A stretch of 64,000 bases of DNA from JAAYEL01 sp964345835 (GCA_964345835.1 CAYFSL010000006.1:1-64000); one strand, 5' to 3'. Counted from the first letter of the stretch, positions 27,752-36,656 are shown. Program-made: numbers and translations. The notes: generated by a model not told the origin, from the letters alone.

Positions 27752-28576
27752 ATGATCTACGACAAATTAGAAAAGGCTTATAAAAAAATTAGGGAATTGA
27801 CCGATTTTAAACCGGAACTTGCTATAGTTCTTGGTTCTGGACTTGGAAAGCTTGCTGACCAAGTAGAAAAACTTGGAGAAATCGACTATAAAGACATTGA
27901 TGGATTTCCAGTATCTACTGCGCCTGGTCACAAGGGAAGGTTTATCTTTACTGAAATTCATGGAGTAAAGACTGTAATCATGCAAGGTAGGGTCCATTAT
28001 TATGAAGGATACCCTATGTCAGATGTCGTTATGCCAACAAGGCTTATGGGGATGATGGGAGCTAAGACCCTGATTGTTACCAATGCTTGTGGTGGCGCCA
28101 ACCCTGACTTTAAGGTGGGAGACCTTATGGTAATAAGAGACCATATAACAGCCCTTGTACCATCTCCATTAATAGGACAAAATGTATCTGAATTAGGGGT
28201 AAGGTTCCCTGATATGACAGAAGTTTATAAAAAAGACTATGGAGACTTAATTTATAAGATAGGTACACAAAAAGGCTATAGCATGAGGGAAGGGGTATAT
28301 TGTCAATTTACAGGTCCTCAATATGAGACTCCAACAGAGGTAAAAATGGCAGGTATCCTTGGAGCTAGTGCAGTTGGTATGTCAACCGCTGTTGAAGCAG
28401 TAGCTGCAAGACACATGGGCATGGAAGTTTGTGGTGTTTCTCTAATAACTAATATGGCAGCAGGACTTTCAGAAAATCTATTATCTGAAGAAGAAGTAAT
28501 CGAGGTTGGTGAAAAGTCTTCTGAATATTTTATTGATCTAATCCTTGAGTTTGTAGCAAATTACAAGAATTTATAA
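27752..28576 (+). CDS. punA: Purine nucleoside phosphorylase
   Basis: 274 residues, the trimeric PNP class. Visible are the phosphate-binding start AIVLGSGLGKLAD (about 24-36), APGHKGRF, MQGRVHYYEGYP (about 76-87), GPQYETPTEVKM and the base-pocket segment GVSLITNMAAG. It cleaves inosine and guanosine to base plus ribose-1-phosphate in purine salvage, which fits the purine permease elsewhere in the window. The AAGGAGG site is at normal distance. The helicase-nuclease gene begins two bases after its stop. Confidence 0.95.
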   Translation: MIYDKLEKAYKKIRELTDFKPELAIVLGSGLGKLADQVEKLGEIDYKDIDGFPVSTAPGHKGRFIFTEIHGVKTVIMQGRVHYYEGYPMSDVVMPTRLMGMMGAKTLIVTNACGGANPDFKVGDLMVIRDHITALVPSPLIGQNVSELGVRFPDMTEVYKKDYGDLIYKIGTQKGYSMREGVYCQFTGPQYETPTEVKMAGILGASAVGMSTAVEAVAARHMGMEVCGVSLITNMAAGLSENLLSEEEVIEVGEKSSEYFIDLILEFVANYKNL

Positions 28577-28577
28577 G

Positions 28578-31358
28578 ATGGAAAAAAGGATTAATCCCAG
28601 ACAGAAAGAGGCTATAGAGTCTGTTGAAGGTCCTGTATTAATTATTGCAGGACCAGGGACAGGCAAGACCTTTACCCTTGTTGAGAGGGTTATTCATATG
28701 GTCCTGGATAGGGGCATAGACCCTTCATCGATAATGATTTCAACATTTACTAACAAGGCTGCAAGAGAGCTTTTGGACAGGCTATCAATTAAGTTTAGGG
28801 AGAAAAATATCGGCAAGGATGTCAACGACATGATGCTGGGCAATTTTCACTCTATTTGTAGGAAGATTTTGGACAAATACATAGACTATTTGGGAATAAG
28901 TAAAGATTATAGGCTAATAGATGACTTTGAAAAAAAATACCTTATAAGCAGGCAAATCGATAGCTTTAGGAAGATTGACGGCTATAGCAGCCTGGTAAGA
29001 GGGGATGAAATTAGCTTCATAACAAGGGTTATCCAATTGGTTTTTGAAGAGGGAATTGTCCTTAAAAACTCTGAAAGAAAAGACTTTCAGCTCATCCTAG
29101 ATATCGCCAGCAAATATGAGAAAATCCTCATAGAAAATAACCTCCTAGATTTTTCCGCCCAACTGTATTTTACCTATAAAATAATATTGGAAAATAAAGA
29201 AGTCAGAGAAGAACTAAAAGAGCAAATATCTTATATAATGATTGACGAATACCAGGATACTAACACTATCCAAGAGAAAATCATATTTTCCATATTAAAT
29301 GACAGAGAAAATATATGCGTCGTCGGAGATGATGACCAGGGACTTTATAGGTTTAGGGGGGCAAGCGTAAAAAACATCCTAAACTTTGGGAAGAATCTTA
29401 CGAAACCTGTTAAAAGGGTTGATTTAAATGTAAATTATAGGTCGAAAAAATCTATAATCGACTTTTATTCAAGCTTTATGGGCCAACTAGATAGCTTGGA
29501 AGATATTGATAAGTACAGGTATGACAAGGACCTAGTAGCCTTTGACACGGATGATAGGCAGGCTGTTTATAAGTTGACTTCAGAGAGTGAAGAAGACTTT
29601 AGAGATAGGTTAGTCCATATGGTTAAGGGATTTAAGGAAAAAGGTCTAGTTAATGACTATAATGAAATAGCAATTCTGGTATCCTCAGTTAATGATTATA
29701 GGATTCTTAAATTATCTACGGGGTTAAAAAAATCGGGTATTGGCGTTTACACTCCAAAGACCAACCAACTGATGTCTAGGGCTGAAACCAAGTTTCTTTT
29801 TGGAGCCCTATATGCGATTTTTAGGCCATATATAGAAAAAAGAAAGCTCCCAATTAAATACGATTCTTACACCTACCTCAATAATCTCTACGATTACTAC
29901 TATAGACAAGAAAAAAAACACTCAGACCTGGGGGACTTCATAGGAAAAATGCAGGCCTATATTATGGGGGAAAAACTAAGCCTTAGTCTCCTGGATATAA
30001 TTTATAGGCTTTTTAGATACCAGCCTTTTAAAGGCTACCTAGACAAGCAGGAATCCGATAAGGAAAGGAAAAATATATCGAAGCTGATGGAGCTTATAGA
30101 GTCATATTCTTACCAGACCTACACATATAGGATTCACTCAAAAAATAGGGATGATTTTTGCATAAGTTTTTTTAGTGATTTTATAGGATTTTTGAAAGAT
30201 ACAAAGATTTATGAGTTTGAGGAAGATACGGTAATACCTGAAGAAAATCAGCTTTCAATTTTGACTATCCATAGTTCTAAGGGGCTTGAGTATCCTGTAG
30301 TTATAATGGCCAGCCTTTGGGACCAGCCATATAAGAGATACAGGAGGGCTAAGACTGCTATAGATTTATTTGCGGAAAAGTATGCCAGAGAAGAGTTTGA
30401 ACCCTTTGACCAGGTGGAAAAGCTAGACTACTATAGGAAGTATTTTACCGGATTTTCTAGGGCGAAAAAGCTCCTAGTACTCGCGGGAATTGAATCAGAA
30501 TCATATAAAAGCTTGGGAAGTGAGATAAAAGGTGTTTTTAATTCTCTTCCAGCAATTGAAGACCTAGACCCTAAAGAATTTTCCTATGAGAAAGAACCAG
30601 TAGCCAAGGAAAAAGGACTTTATTCCTACACAAAAGATTTAGTTCAATACAATCATTGTCCGAAGTCTTACTACTTTTTTAGAAAGCTTAAATATAGGAA
30701 GGAGTTAGGACTTGGTCAAGTTTATGGAACCATGGTCCACGAGGGGATTGAATATATAAATAAAAAATTAATTGATGGTAACAAGGTCAACCCAGAGGAA
30801 CTGAGAGATTATATTTATGATATAGCTAGGGTTAAATATAGGAGAGGGGCTATAGGACTTAATAAATCCATGGTAGAGTCTGCCCTTGAAGAATTGGATA
30901 AATACCTAGAATTTAGTCCTCAATTTCCAAAAATCCTTGAATCAGAGCTAGAGATATCCCTGGCCAAGGACGACTATATTCTTACGGGAAATGTAGACAT
31001 GGTTTTTGAGGATAAGGGAAGTATTAATATTGTCGACTTTAAGACGGGTAAAAACCCCAAAGAAAATTCGGATATTGACCTATTAGATAGTTACCTGGGG
31101 CAAATATCTTTGTATGCTTATCTTTTTCAAGCCACTAAAGAGAAAAAAATTGATAATATCGCCCTTTATTTTACTTCAAAGTCAAATAGGGAAAGCTATA
31201 TTTGTCGAAAAAATAATGAAAATAATTTAATAGATACTATTTCTAGCATAGAAAGCACAATAAATGATATTGAAAACGACAGGGATTTCAAAAAGACTCA
31301 AGATAAGAGCAAGTGTAAAAATTGTGAGCTAAGATTTTATTGTGATAGGTTAGAATAG
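28578..31358 (+). CDS. UvrD-family helicase fused to a Fe-S PD-(D/E)XK nuclease
   Basis: 926 residues. Superfamily 1 helicase motifs appear in order: Walker A AGPGTGKTF (25-31), IMIDEYQDTN (motif II), VVGDDDQGLYRFRGA (III), NVNYRSKKSI (IV), LSILTIHSSKGLEYPVVIM (V) and FTGFSRAKKLLVLAG (VI). The last 240 residues form a RecB/Cas4-like nuclease: YNHCPKSYYFF (first Cys), NIVDFKTGK (active site) and a terminal CKNCELRFYCDRLE (three Cys). Four cysteines in this spacing normally hold a 4Fe-4S cluster, as in AddB. It is probably a DNA end-processing or repair enzyme. It starts two bases after punA with no clear ribosome site, which suggests coupling. Confidence 0.9.
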   Translation: MEKRINPRQKEAIESVEGPVLIIAGPGTGKTFTLVERVIHMVLDRGIDPSSIMISTFTNKAARELLDRLSIKFREKNIGKDVNDMMLGNFHSICRKILDKYIDYLGISKDYRLIDDFEKKYLISRQIDSFRKIDGYSSLVRGDEISFITRVIQLVFEEGIVLKNSERKDFQLILDIASKYEKILIENNLLDFSAQLYFTYKIILENKEVREELKEQISYIMIDEYQDTNTIQEKIIFSILNDRENICVVGDDDQGLYRFRGASVKNILNFGKNLTKPVKRVDLNVNYRSKKSIIDFYSSFMGQLDSLEDIDKYRYDKDLVAFDTDDRQAVYKLTSESEEDFRDRLVHMVKGFKEKGLVNDYNEIAILVSSVNDYRILKLSTGLKKSGIGVYTPKTNQLMSRAETKFLFGALYAIFRPYIEKRKLPIKYDSYTYLNNLYDYYYRQEKKHSDLGDFIGKMQAYIMGEKLSLSLLDIIYRLFRYQPFKGYLDKQESDKERKNISKLMELIESYSYQTYTYRIHSKNRDDFCISFFSDFIGFLKDTKIYEFEEDTVIPEENQLSILTIHSSKGLEYPVVIMASLWDQPYKRYRRAKTAIDLFAEKYAREEFEPFDQVEKLDYYRKYFTGFSRAKKLLVLAGIESESYKSLGSEIKGVFNSLPAIEDLDPKEFSYEKEPVAKEKGLYSYTKDLVQYNHCPKSYYFFRKLKYRKELGLGQVYGTMVHEGIEYINKKLIDGNKVNPEELRDYIYDIARVKYRRGAIGLNKSMVESALEELDKYLEFSPQFPKILESELEISLAKDDYILTGNVDMVFEDKGSINIVDFKTGKNPKENSDIDLLDSYLGQISLYAYLFQATKEKKIDNIALYFTSKSNRESYICRKNNENNLIDTISSIESTINDIENDRDFKKTQDKSKCKNCELRFYCDRLE

Positions 31359-31366
31359 AAATGATT

Positions 31367-31440
31367 AGGAGAAGAAGGGCTTATCCCTATGGTTGCGACA
31401 CTTGAGAATGTTACAACCGAGCCATTCTTCTCCTATTTTT
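31367..31440 (+). terminator. Long nested terminator after the helicase-nuclease gene
   Basis: The outer arms AGGAGAAGAA / TTCTTCTCCT are perfect; GGCT/AGCC and GGTTG/CAACC nest inside; ATTTTT follows. It begins only nine bases after the stop codon. No gene is apparent between 31359 and 31608. Confidence 0.8.
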
Positions 31441-31456
31441 GCTTTTAAATCACAAA

Positions 31457-31494
31457 AAACAGAGCCAAGAAAGAATAAGGAGTCAGCTCTGTTT
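31457..31494 (-). terminator. Terminator of thiT (minus strand)
   Basis: AAACAGAGC / GCTCTGTTT, perfect 9-bp arms. Read on the minus strand the hairpin is followed by a run of T. It lies about 115 bases past the thiT stop. Confidence 0.75.
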
Positions 31495-31608
31495 CTATGT
31501 ATCCATACGTAGCATGCTGGAATTAAGTGGTTGATATCTATCAACAAGTTAATTATAAAACAAATGGGGGAATATTTCAATATATGAACGGTAGTTCATG
31601 TTAACTTA

Positions 31609-32157
31609 TTAATATTGCTTAACAATTACCTTTTCGATAGGTTTCCAAATTAAAAATAGCAAGGCAAGGGTTATAAGCATTTCAGGAACCAGGTAACCTA
31701 AGTTATAAGTTAATGAATAGATTAGGGGTGTTTTTCCTGGAGGTGTGAACTTCCTAAAAAAGACTACTCCTGAAAGTATATGAGAAGCCATCCTAAGGAC
31801 AAAACCTAGAACTATGAAAGGGCTATATCCCCAAAAGTTTTTTTTATTTTTCATGAAGCTAATCCCACCTAAGGCAACCACACCGTAAGGTAAGGGGTAA
31901 TCTAGGATAAATTGGATGGGATGGACTACGGTATTATCAGTAAAAAGGTTTAAAAGTCCAAATAAGGCACATACGATAAAACCTCTGGCAAAGCCCCATC
32001 TTATTGTAAATATGATAAGGGGGATCATAGATCCTATAGTAAGGGCACCTGACTGTGGCATCTGGTAGACCTTGAAATAGAATAGGACAAAACTTACGGC
32101 CATCATTACTCCGGCTTCAGCCATCATCCTAACATCAAAAAATTCTTTAGATTTCAT
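31609..32157 (-). CDS. thiT: Thiamine ECF transporter S-component ThiT
   Basis: 182 residues with about six hydrophobic helices. Segments typical of ThiT/YuaJ are present: GALTIGSMIPLIIFTIRWG, VHPIQFILDYPLPYG (thiamine pocket) and SHILSGVVFF. It binds thiamine and works with a shared ECF energising module that is not in this window. A TPP riboswitch and terminator stand directly upstream, so thiamine pyrophosphate should switch it off. AGGAGG precedes the ATG closely. The next gene upstream on this strand is a second, gap-truncated S-component. Confidence 0.94.
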   Translation of the reverse strand: MKSKEFFDVRMMAEAGVMMAVSFVLFYFKVYQMPQSGALTIGSMIPLIIFTIRWGFARGFIVCALFGLLNLFTDNTVVHPIQFILDYPLPYGVVALGGISFMKNKKNFWGYSPFIVLGFVLRMASHILSGVVFFRKFTPPGKTPLIYSLTYNLGYLVPEMLITLALLFLIWKPIEKVIVKQY

Positions 32158-32171
32158 TTTTCCTCCTAAAT

Positions 32172-32200
32172 AAAAAGCCCCTTCCTAATATTGGAAGGGG
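32172..32200 (-). terminator. Terminator of the TPP riboswitch expression platform
   Basis: Minus strand: CCCCTTCC-loop-GGAAGGGG followed by CTTTTT, ending about 14 bases before the thiT ATG. TPP binding upstream would favour this hairpin. Confidence 0.85.
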
Positions 32201-32282
32201 AAAATATAAAAATTAATAAATCTTCTTCTAGTCGTAAATAAAAAATATAATCTAGAACAAAGAATAGGCCATAAAGGCTTAA

Positions 32283-32361
32283 ACACTTCCCTCCGCTATT
32301 ATTAAATAGATCAGGTACAAGGGTTAGATTCTATCTTCTCAGCTAATGCTCCCCTAGTGGT
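32283..32361 (-). promoter_or_regulatory. TPP riboswitch (THI element) controlling thiT
   Basis: Read on the minus strand, the conserved THI elements appear in order: ACTAGGGGAGC, then GCTGAGAAG, ACCCTT, ACCTGATCT, a TAATA-containing stem, and GCGGAGGGAAGT. These are the pyrimidine- and pyrophosphate-sensing helices of the class. It lies upstream of a terminator and the thiamine transporter gene thiT. Confidence 0.95.
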
Positions 32362-32424
32362 AATCATAATTAATTAACTTGTCTTTCATGATTTATATTA
32401 ATATTAGAGAAAGCATTTGTCAAA

Positions 32425-32585
32425 TTATTTATTATTAGCAAAATAAGCGTCTAGCTTAGTTAATAAGCCAATCTTGTCTAAGCTATGATAGATAATTGTA
32501 GCCAATAAGGCACCGACAAGAGCCTGGGTAAGGTTGCCTACAAGGTTTGCAATAGCTCCCTTAAATCCATATAAAAATATCATTT
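32425..32585 (-). CDS. C-terminal part of an ECF transporter S-component (truncated by gap)
   Basis: The last 53 or so codons of a membrane protein are visible (GAIANLVGNLTQALVGALLATIIYH, then a KLDAYFANNK tail). This resembles the C-terminus of riboflavin-type ECF S-components. The N-terminus lies in the 100-N gap at 32586-32685. The flanks here do not overlap, so real sequence is missing. On the far side, minus-strand TTGACA at about 32704-32709 looks like the -35 box of its promoter, so the whole start falls in the gap. Substrate cannot be assigned. Confidence 0.65.
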
Positions 32586-32685
32586 NNNNNNNNNNNNNNN
32601 NNNNNNNNNNNNNNNNNNNNNNNNNNNNNNNNNNNNNNNNNNNNNNNNNNNNNNNNNNNNNNNNNNNNNNNNNNNNNNNNNNNNN
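32586..32685. other. 100-N assembly gap
   Basis: Exactly 100 N, the default gap size. No shared flanking sequence is visible. It removes the start of the ECF S-component gene. Confidence 0.95.
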
Positions 32686-32834
32686 AGTTGTTTTTACATA
32701 AAGTGTCAAATACATTTTTTAAACAAATCTGTGTGTATAATTTATTTATAAGGCTGGGTCCTACTATTTTTAAGCCATCTAAATTTGCTTTTATAGAACC
32801 ATAGGATACGACAAATAAAATAGTAAAAGTTCTA

Positions 32835-32863
32835 TTGACAAGATAGTTCATATAATATATAAT
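32835..32863 (+). promoter_or_regulatory. Predicted consensus promoter of carD
   Basis: TTGACA (32835-32840), 17 bases, TATAAT (32858-32863): a perfect sigma-A match about 57 bases before the carD ATG. A second TATAAT box lies near 32894. Confidence 0.8.
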
Positions 32864-32919
32864 AAAAATTTTCCTAATTAACTTTTATAGAGTATAATAG
32901 TAATTAGGAGGTATATAAG

Positions 32920-33399
32920 ATGTATAAGGTTGGAGATAAGATAGTTTATTCAGTTCATGGGGCGGGTAAGATAGTTGATATTAAAGAGATAGAAATATTG
33001 GGCGATGAAAAATTATACTATATTCTTCAATTGCCTATAAATAATATTCAGGTCTCTATCCCAGTTGAAGGGGTTGATGACGCGGTGATTAGGCCAGTAA
33101 TTTCAGAAGAAGAGGGTAAAAAAGTTGTAGAAATCTTAAAGGCCGACAAGACCAAAATGTCAAAAAATTGGAGCCAAAGATACAGGCAGAACTTAGAAGC
33201 TATTAAGAGTGGTGATATATATGAGATAGCTGAGATAGTCAGAAATCTTACAATCTTAGACATGTCAAAGGGCTTATCGGCTTCAGAAAAAAAGATGTTA
33301 ACAAAGAGTAAAAGGATCCTAGTATCAGAGCTAGTTATTTCAGGTGCTTTAGACAAGGAGGAAGCCTCTGATATGATTGATGACTTTATAACTCTATAA
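32920..33399 (+). CDS. carD: CarD/CdnL-type transcription regulator
   Basis: 159 residues. The N-terminal RNA-polymerase-interaction domain (about 1-60) starts MYKVGDKIVYSVHGAGKIV and has the expected YYILQLP and VSIPVE strands. The C-terminal helical DNA-binding domain follows (about 65-155; NWSQRYRQNLEAIKSGD, LSASEKKMLTKSKRILVSEL). CarD proteins bind RNA polymerase beta and stabilise open promoter complexes. It is nine bases from the next gene, a YacL-like PIN-TRAM protein. This pairing is common in Firmicutes and the two should be cotranscribed. Confidence 0.93.
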   Translation: MYKVGDKIVYSVHGAGKIVDIKEIEILGDEKLYYILQLPINNIQVSIPVEGVDDAVIRPVISEEEGKKVVEILKADKTKMSKNWSQRYRQNLEAIKSGDIYEIAEIVRNLTILDMSKGLSASEKKMLTKSKRILVSELVISGALDKEEASDMIDDFITL

Positions 33400-33408
33400 G
33401 GAGGTAGT

Positions 33409-34533
33409 ATGGTAAGAAGGGTAATTAAATTTCTTATAGCAGGCTTAGGCCTACTTATAGGCTATAGCCTGACTTTGCTATTATTCCGATTTAATTTAAT
33501 CAGTATAAAGAGTGTTACATTCGTGGTATTCATATATGCATTTAGTATGCTGGTTTTCGGATTAATAGCCTATATTTTATCGGAGAGGATGATTAAAGGT
33601 GTACTGGCTATGCTAGATAGGCTGGAAAGGGCTTTAACAGATATCCCAACAATTGACTTTGTTTTTGGGGCGGCAGGACTTTTATTAGGACTTATTTTTT
33701 CATTTTTTATTAGCTTTCCCCTTAGGTCAATCCAGCTCCCATATATAGGTGATATATTAGGACTAATATTAACCATAATCGTCTATGTGGTGCTTGGGAC
33801 AGTTGGAGCTAGGCTGGGAGTAAGGTTTAAGCCTGATATAGTGAAATTTTTCAGGTCTAAGTCAGATGCTAAAGGGTCAGACAAAAAAAAGGTGGCTGCC
33901 AGCTTAAAAAAAGTTGATAAGAAGGCAATAAAGGATGGGCAATTTAAGGTCCTAGATACTTCTGTCTTAATAGATGGAAGAATATCAGCTATTGTTGAAA
34001 GTGGCTTTATTGATGGTCCCCTAGTAATCCCTGACTTTGTCCTTGAAGAGCTTCAATTTATAGCGGACTCTTCAGACTCTATTAAGAGAGAGAGGGGGAG
34101 AAGGGGACTTGACATAGTCAAAGACCTACAAAAATCAAAGAAGATTAATGTAATCTTAAGCGATATGGATTATGAAGATACAAATGAGGTTGACATTAAA
34201 TTGTTAAAGCTAACCAAGGATTTAGAGGGTAAGGTCATGACTAATGACTATAATCTAAACAAGGTGGCAAGTGTACAGGGTATTCCAGTGTTAAATATAA
34301 ATGACTTGGCCAATTCAGTAAAAACTATTGTATTGCCAGGAGAAAAGATGAGTGTTAACATTATCAAGGAAGGTAAGGAGAAAAAGCAAGGCCTTGCCTA
34401 CCTGGACGATGGCACCATGATTGTAGTAGAAGATGCCAAGAACTTGATAGGCGAAAGCATAGAGGTCACTGTGACTACAGTATTACAGACCGCTGCTGGC
34501 AAGATGATCTTTGCCAAGCCTATCGCTCAATAA
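33409..34533 (+). CDS. YacL-like PIN/TRAM-domain membrane protein
   Basis: 374 residues. Four hydrophobic helices (about 5-140) are followed by a PIN nuclease domain (about 182-305) with acidic positions in FKVLDTSVLIDGRI, DFVLEELQ and VMTNDYNLNKVA. A C-terminal TRAM domain completes it (about 315-370). The layout equals Bacillus YacL. A membrane-anchored RNA-processing role is plausible from the domains but not proven. AAGGAGG lies within the nine-base spacer after carD. Confidence 0.9.
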   Translation: MVRRVIKFLIAGLGLLIGYSLTLLLFRFNLISIKSVTFVVFIYAFSMLVFGLIAYILSERMIKGVLAMLDRLERALTDIPTIDFVFGAAGLLLGLIFSFFISFPLRSIQLPYIGDILGLILTIIVYVVLGTVGARLGVRFKPDIVKFFRSKSDAKGSDKKKVAASLKKVDKKAIKDGQFKVLDTSVLIDGRISAIVESGFIDGPLVIPDFVLEELQFIADSSDSIKRERGRRGLDIVKDLQKSKKINVILSDMDYEDTNEVDIKLLKLTKDLEGKVMTNDYNLNKVASVQGIPVLNINDLANSVKTIVLPGEKMSVNIIKEGKEKKQGLAYLDDGTMIVVEDAKNLIGESIEVTVTTVLQTAAGKMIFAKPIAQ

Positions 34534-34569
34534 TCTAAATTTTAAAATTTACTAGATGGAGAGAGTTTT

Positions 34570-35640
34570 ATGAAAAAAATATCGAGATTTCTAGCTCTGT
34601 TGCTAGCCCTTGTAATGCTACTAGCAGTGGTAGCCTCAAGCCTAGCTTCAGCGGCTGAAGAAAGATGGGAAAAAGACGTATATGCCTATGGGGCGGGACT
34701 TAATGAAAGTCAGATTGCAAAGACTGCGGACCTTCTTGGAATTGAAAACCTTGATAAGGTTAATAAGATAAAGGTTGCGGGCAAAGATATTTATAAATAT
34801 TTAAAGATAAATAGTAAAGACGCAAGCATGATTTCTTCAATTTATGTTATGAAGTCTAAAAAGGGCCAAGGCCTAGAGATTACAATTACAACGCCTGACA
34901 ATATAACAAGGGTTACTGGAGCAGAATATACAAACGCTGCAATAACAGCAGGTGCCAAGGATGCAAAGATTAGGGTTGCGGCATATAGACCTGTTACAGG
35001 GACATCCGCTTTGACAGCGGTTTATAAGGCTTTTGAAATGAACGGTGAAAGCTTTGATGAAGACCGTATAAAGGTTGCTAATGAAGAGTTAGAGATAGTA
35101 AATGTAATCGTCCAAGAACATAAGGGGCAAAAAGGTTTTGAAATAGAAGACCTAAACCAAGCTGTTATTAAGGTAAAAAAAGACCTGGTTGACCATAAGA
35201 AGAAATCTGGCAACAAGGCTACAGAGGAAGAAATAAAGGGCTATGTCACTGAAGCTATGGACAAAAATAATTTGACCAATATAGTTACAAATATAAATAT
35301 CAATAGTCTGACAAATTACTTCCAAAACTTTCAAAATACTTCTGCCATAGATTCACCGGAATTTATGGACCAGTTAAGCAGCTTCCAAAAGAATCTATCT
35401 AAGAAGTCATCAGAGTTTATAAAGGGGGCTGAAAATTTTATAAAGAAGGGGTATGAAAGTACTAAAAATGCCCTAGGACAAGGGTCAGAAAACGCTAAGG
35501 ATAATTTGCAAAAGGCGTCAGATGGAGTTAAAGGAGCCTTGAATTCACCAGAGGCTAGAAATATTTTCCAAAAAATAGGAGACTTCTTTGTCAACCTATT
35601 TAACGCAATTGTAAATTTCTTTAGAAACTTAATAAAATAG
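34570..35640 (+). CDS. Secreted DUF1002-family protein
   Basis: 356 residues. A signal peptide (about 1-28, ending ASSLASAA) is followed by a DUF1002 domain (about 35-235). The domain contains EYTNAAITAGAKDAKIRVAA and PVTGTSALTAVYKAFE, the family hallmark. The C-terminal third is helical, with amphipathic segments, and ends in an aromatic/hydrophobic stretch (FFVNLFNAIVNFFRNLIK) that may attach to the membrane surface. Function of the family is not known. GGAGAG sits ahead of the ATG. It follows the PIN-TRAM gene by 36 bases and may share its transcript. Confidence 0.88.
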   Translation: MKKISRFLALLLALVMLLAVVASSLASAAEERWEKDVYAYGAGLNESQIAKTADLLGIENLDKVNKIKVAGKDIYKYLKINSKDASMISSIYVMKSKKGQGLEITITTPDNITRVTGAEYTNAAITAGAKDAKIRVAAYRPVTGTSALTAVYKAFEMNGESFDEDRIKVANEELEIVNVIVQEHKGQKGFEIEDLNQAVIKVKKDLVDHKKKSGNKATEEEIKGYVTEAMDKNNLTNIVTNININSLTNYFQNFQNTSAIDSPEFMDQLSSFQKNLSKKSSEFIKGAENFIKKGYESTKNALGQGSENAKDNLQKASDGVKGALNSPEARNIFQKIGDFFVNLFNAIVNFFRNLIK

Positions 35641-35662
35641 TGTAATATATTCTATATTGTGG

Positions 35663-35752
35663 TATAATATCTAGATGTATTCATAGGTTATCAAGGGTCA
35701 TAACTTATAGGACAAGCAATTATTAAATCCTTCTATTATGATCCTTTTATTT
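35663..35752 (+). promoter_or_regulatory. Promoter box and terminator-like hairpin in the rplY leader
   Basis: A TATAAT box (35663-35668) is followed 25 bases later by AGGGTCATAA / TTATGATCCT with a 38-base loop and a TTTTATTTT exit (35694-35752). Further on, AGATTCAA / TTGAATCT (about 35803-35841) forms another stem. The 261-base gap before rplY could therefore hold an attenuated leader or a short separate RNA. A second TATAAT box lies at about 35765. Confidence 0.45.
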
Positions 35753-35901
35753 TAGTTTATGGCAATATAATTTGCCTGGGAATGGAAGTATCAGATTACA
35801 AGAGATTCAAGTGGCCTAAATGATATCAATTTATTGAATCTATCCAAAGACTTAGCTAAGATATTGGTGACCTTTACAATAAACTATGCATAGGAGGCAA
35901 A

Positions 35902-36543
35902 ATGAGCGAAATATTATTAAAGGCTGGCCTTAGAGAAAAGACAGGATCTAATGCCAATAAGAAGTTAAGAAGAGAAGAATTAATTCCTGCAGTTCTATAT
36001 CAAAAGGATGAAGAAAACCAAAATCTAACCTTAGTAGCTAAGGAATTTGACAAGGTAATAGCTGAAGCAGGAACATCAACAATAATCAGCTTGGACATTG
36101 AAGGAAGCAAAAAGAAGGTTCTTATAAGGGACTTCCAAAGACATCCATACAAGAACATGTTCATCCACGTAGACCTACTTGGAGTAAACATGAACGAAAA
36201 ACTTAAGGTTAATGTACCAATAGTCCTATTAAACAGGGATGAAATTTACCTTCAACCATCAGTTTTAATGCAAGCAGCATCTGAAATTGAAATTGAATGT
36301 CTACCATCAGATATCCCAGCACAAGTTGAAATTGATGTTCAAAACATGCAATATGGTGATACTTTCACTGTAGCTGACCTAGATATCGTAAAGAATGAAG
36401 ACATCCAAGTACTTACTGACCTAGAAGAAGTAATCTGCTCACTACAAGAACCAAGAGAAGAAGTAGTTGAAGAAGAAGGCGAAGAAGTAAGTGCAGCTGA
36501 TGTAGAAGTAATTGGTGAAAAGAAAGAAGCTGAAGAAGAATAA
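35902..36543 (+). CDS. rplY: Ribosomal protein L25, long (Ctc) form
   Basis: 213 residues. The N-terminal L25 beta-barrel (about 1-90; REKTGSNANKKLRREELIPAVLY) binds 5S rRNA. The C-terminal TL5/Ctc domain (about 95-185) and a very acidic tail rich in Glu and Val follow. The Ctc form is often stress-induced in Bacillus. AGGAGG is six bases before ATG. A rho-independent terminator follows at 36590-36623. Confidence 0.95.
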   Translation: MSEILLKAGLREKTGSNANKKLRREELIPAVLYQKDEENQNLTLVAKEFDKVIAEAGTSTIISLDIEGSKKKVLIRDFQRHPYKNMFIHVDLLGVNMNEKLKVNVPIVLLNRDEIYLQPSVLMQAASEIEIECLPSDIPAQVEIDVQNMQYGDTFTVADLDIVKNEDIQVLTDLEEVICSLQEPREEVVEEEGEEVSAADVEVIGEKKEAEEE

Positions 36544-36589
36544 TCTTTAACAATTACTAGCTTACAGAAACAAATATTAGATAAAGTAA

Positions 36590-36623
36590 AAGGGATTAGA
36601 TGCAAATCTAGTTCCTTTTTTTA
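36590..36623 (+). terminator. Terminator after rplY
   Basis: AGGGATTAGAT / ATCTAGTTCCT, an 11-bp stem with two G-U pairs, loop GCAA, then seven T. Confidence 0.85.
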
Positions 36624-36656
36624 TTGAGGATGATTATTTATATGGTATTTGATTAA

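Noticed and set aside
31365..31580. 71-codon minus-strand frame downstream of thiT
   Set aside because: It lies across two clear terminators and has no ribosome site; very likely non-coding.
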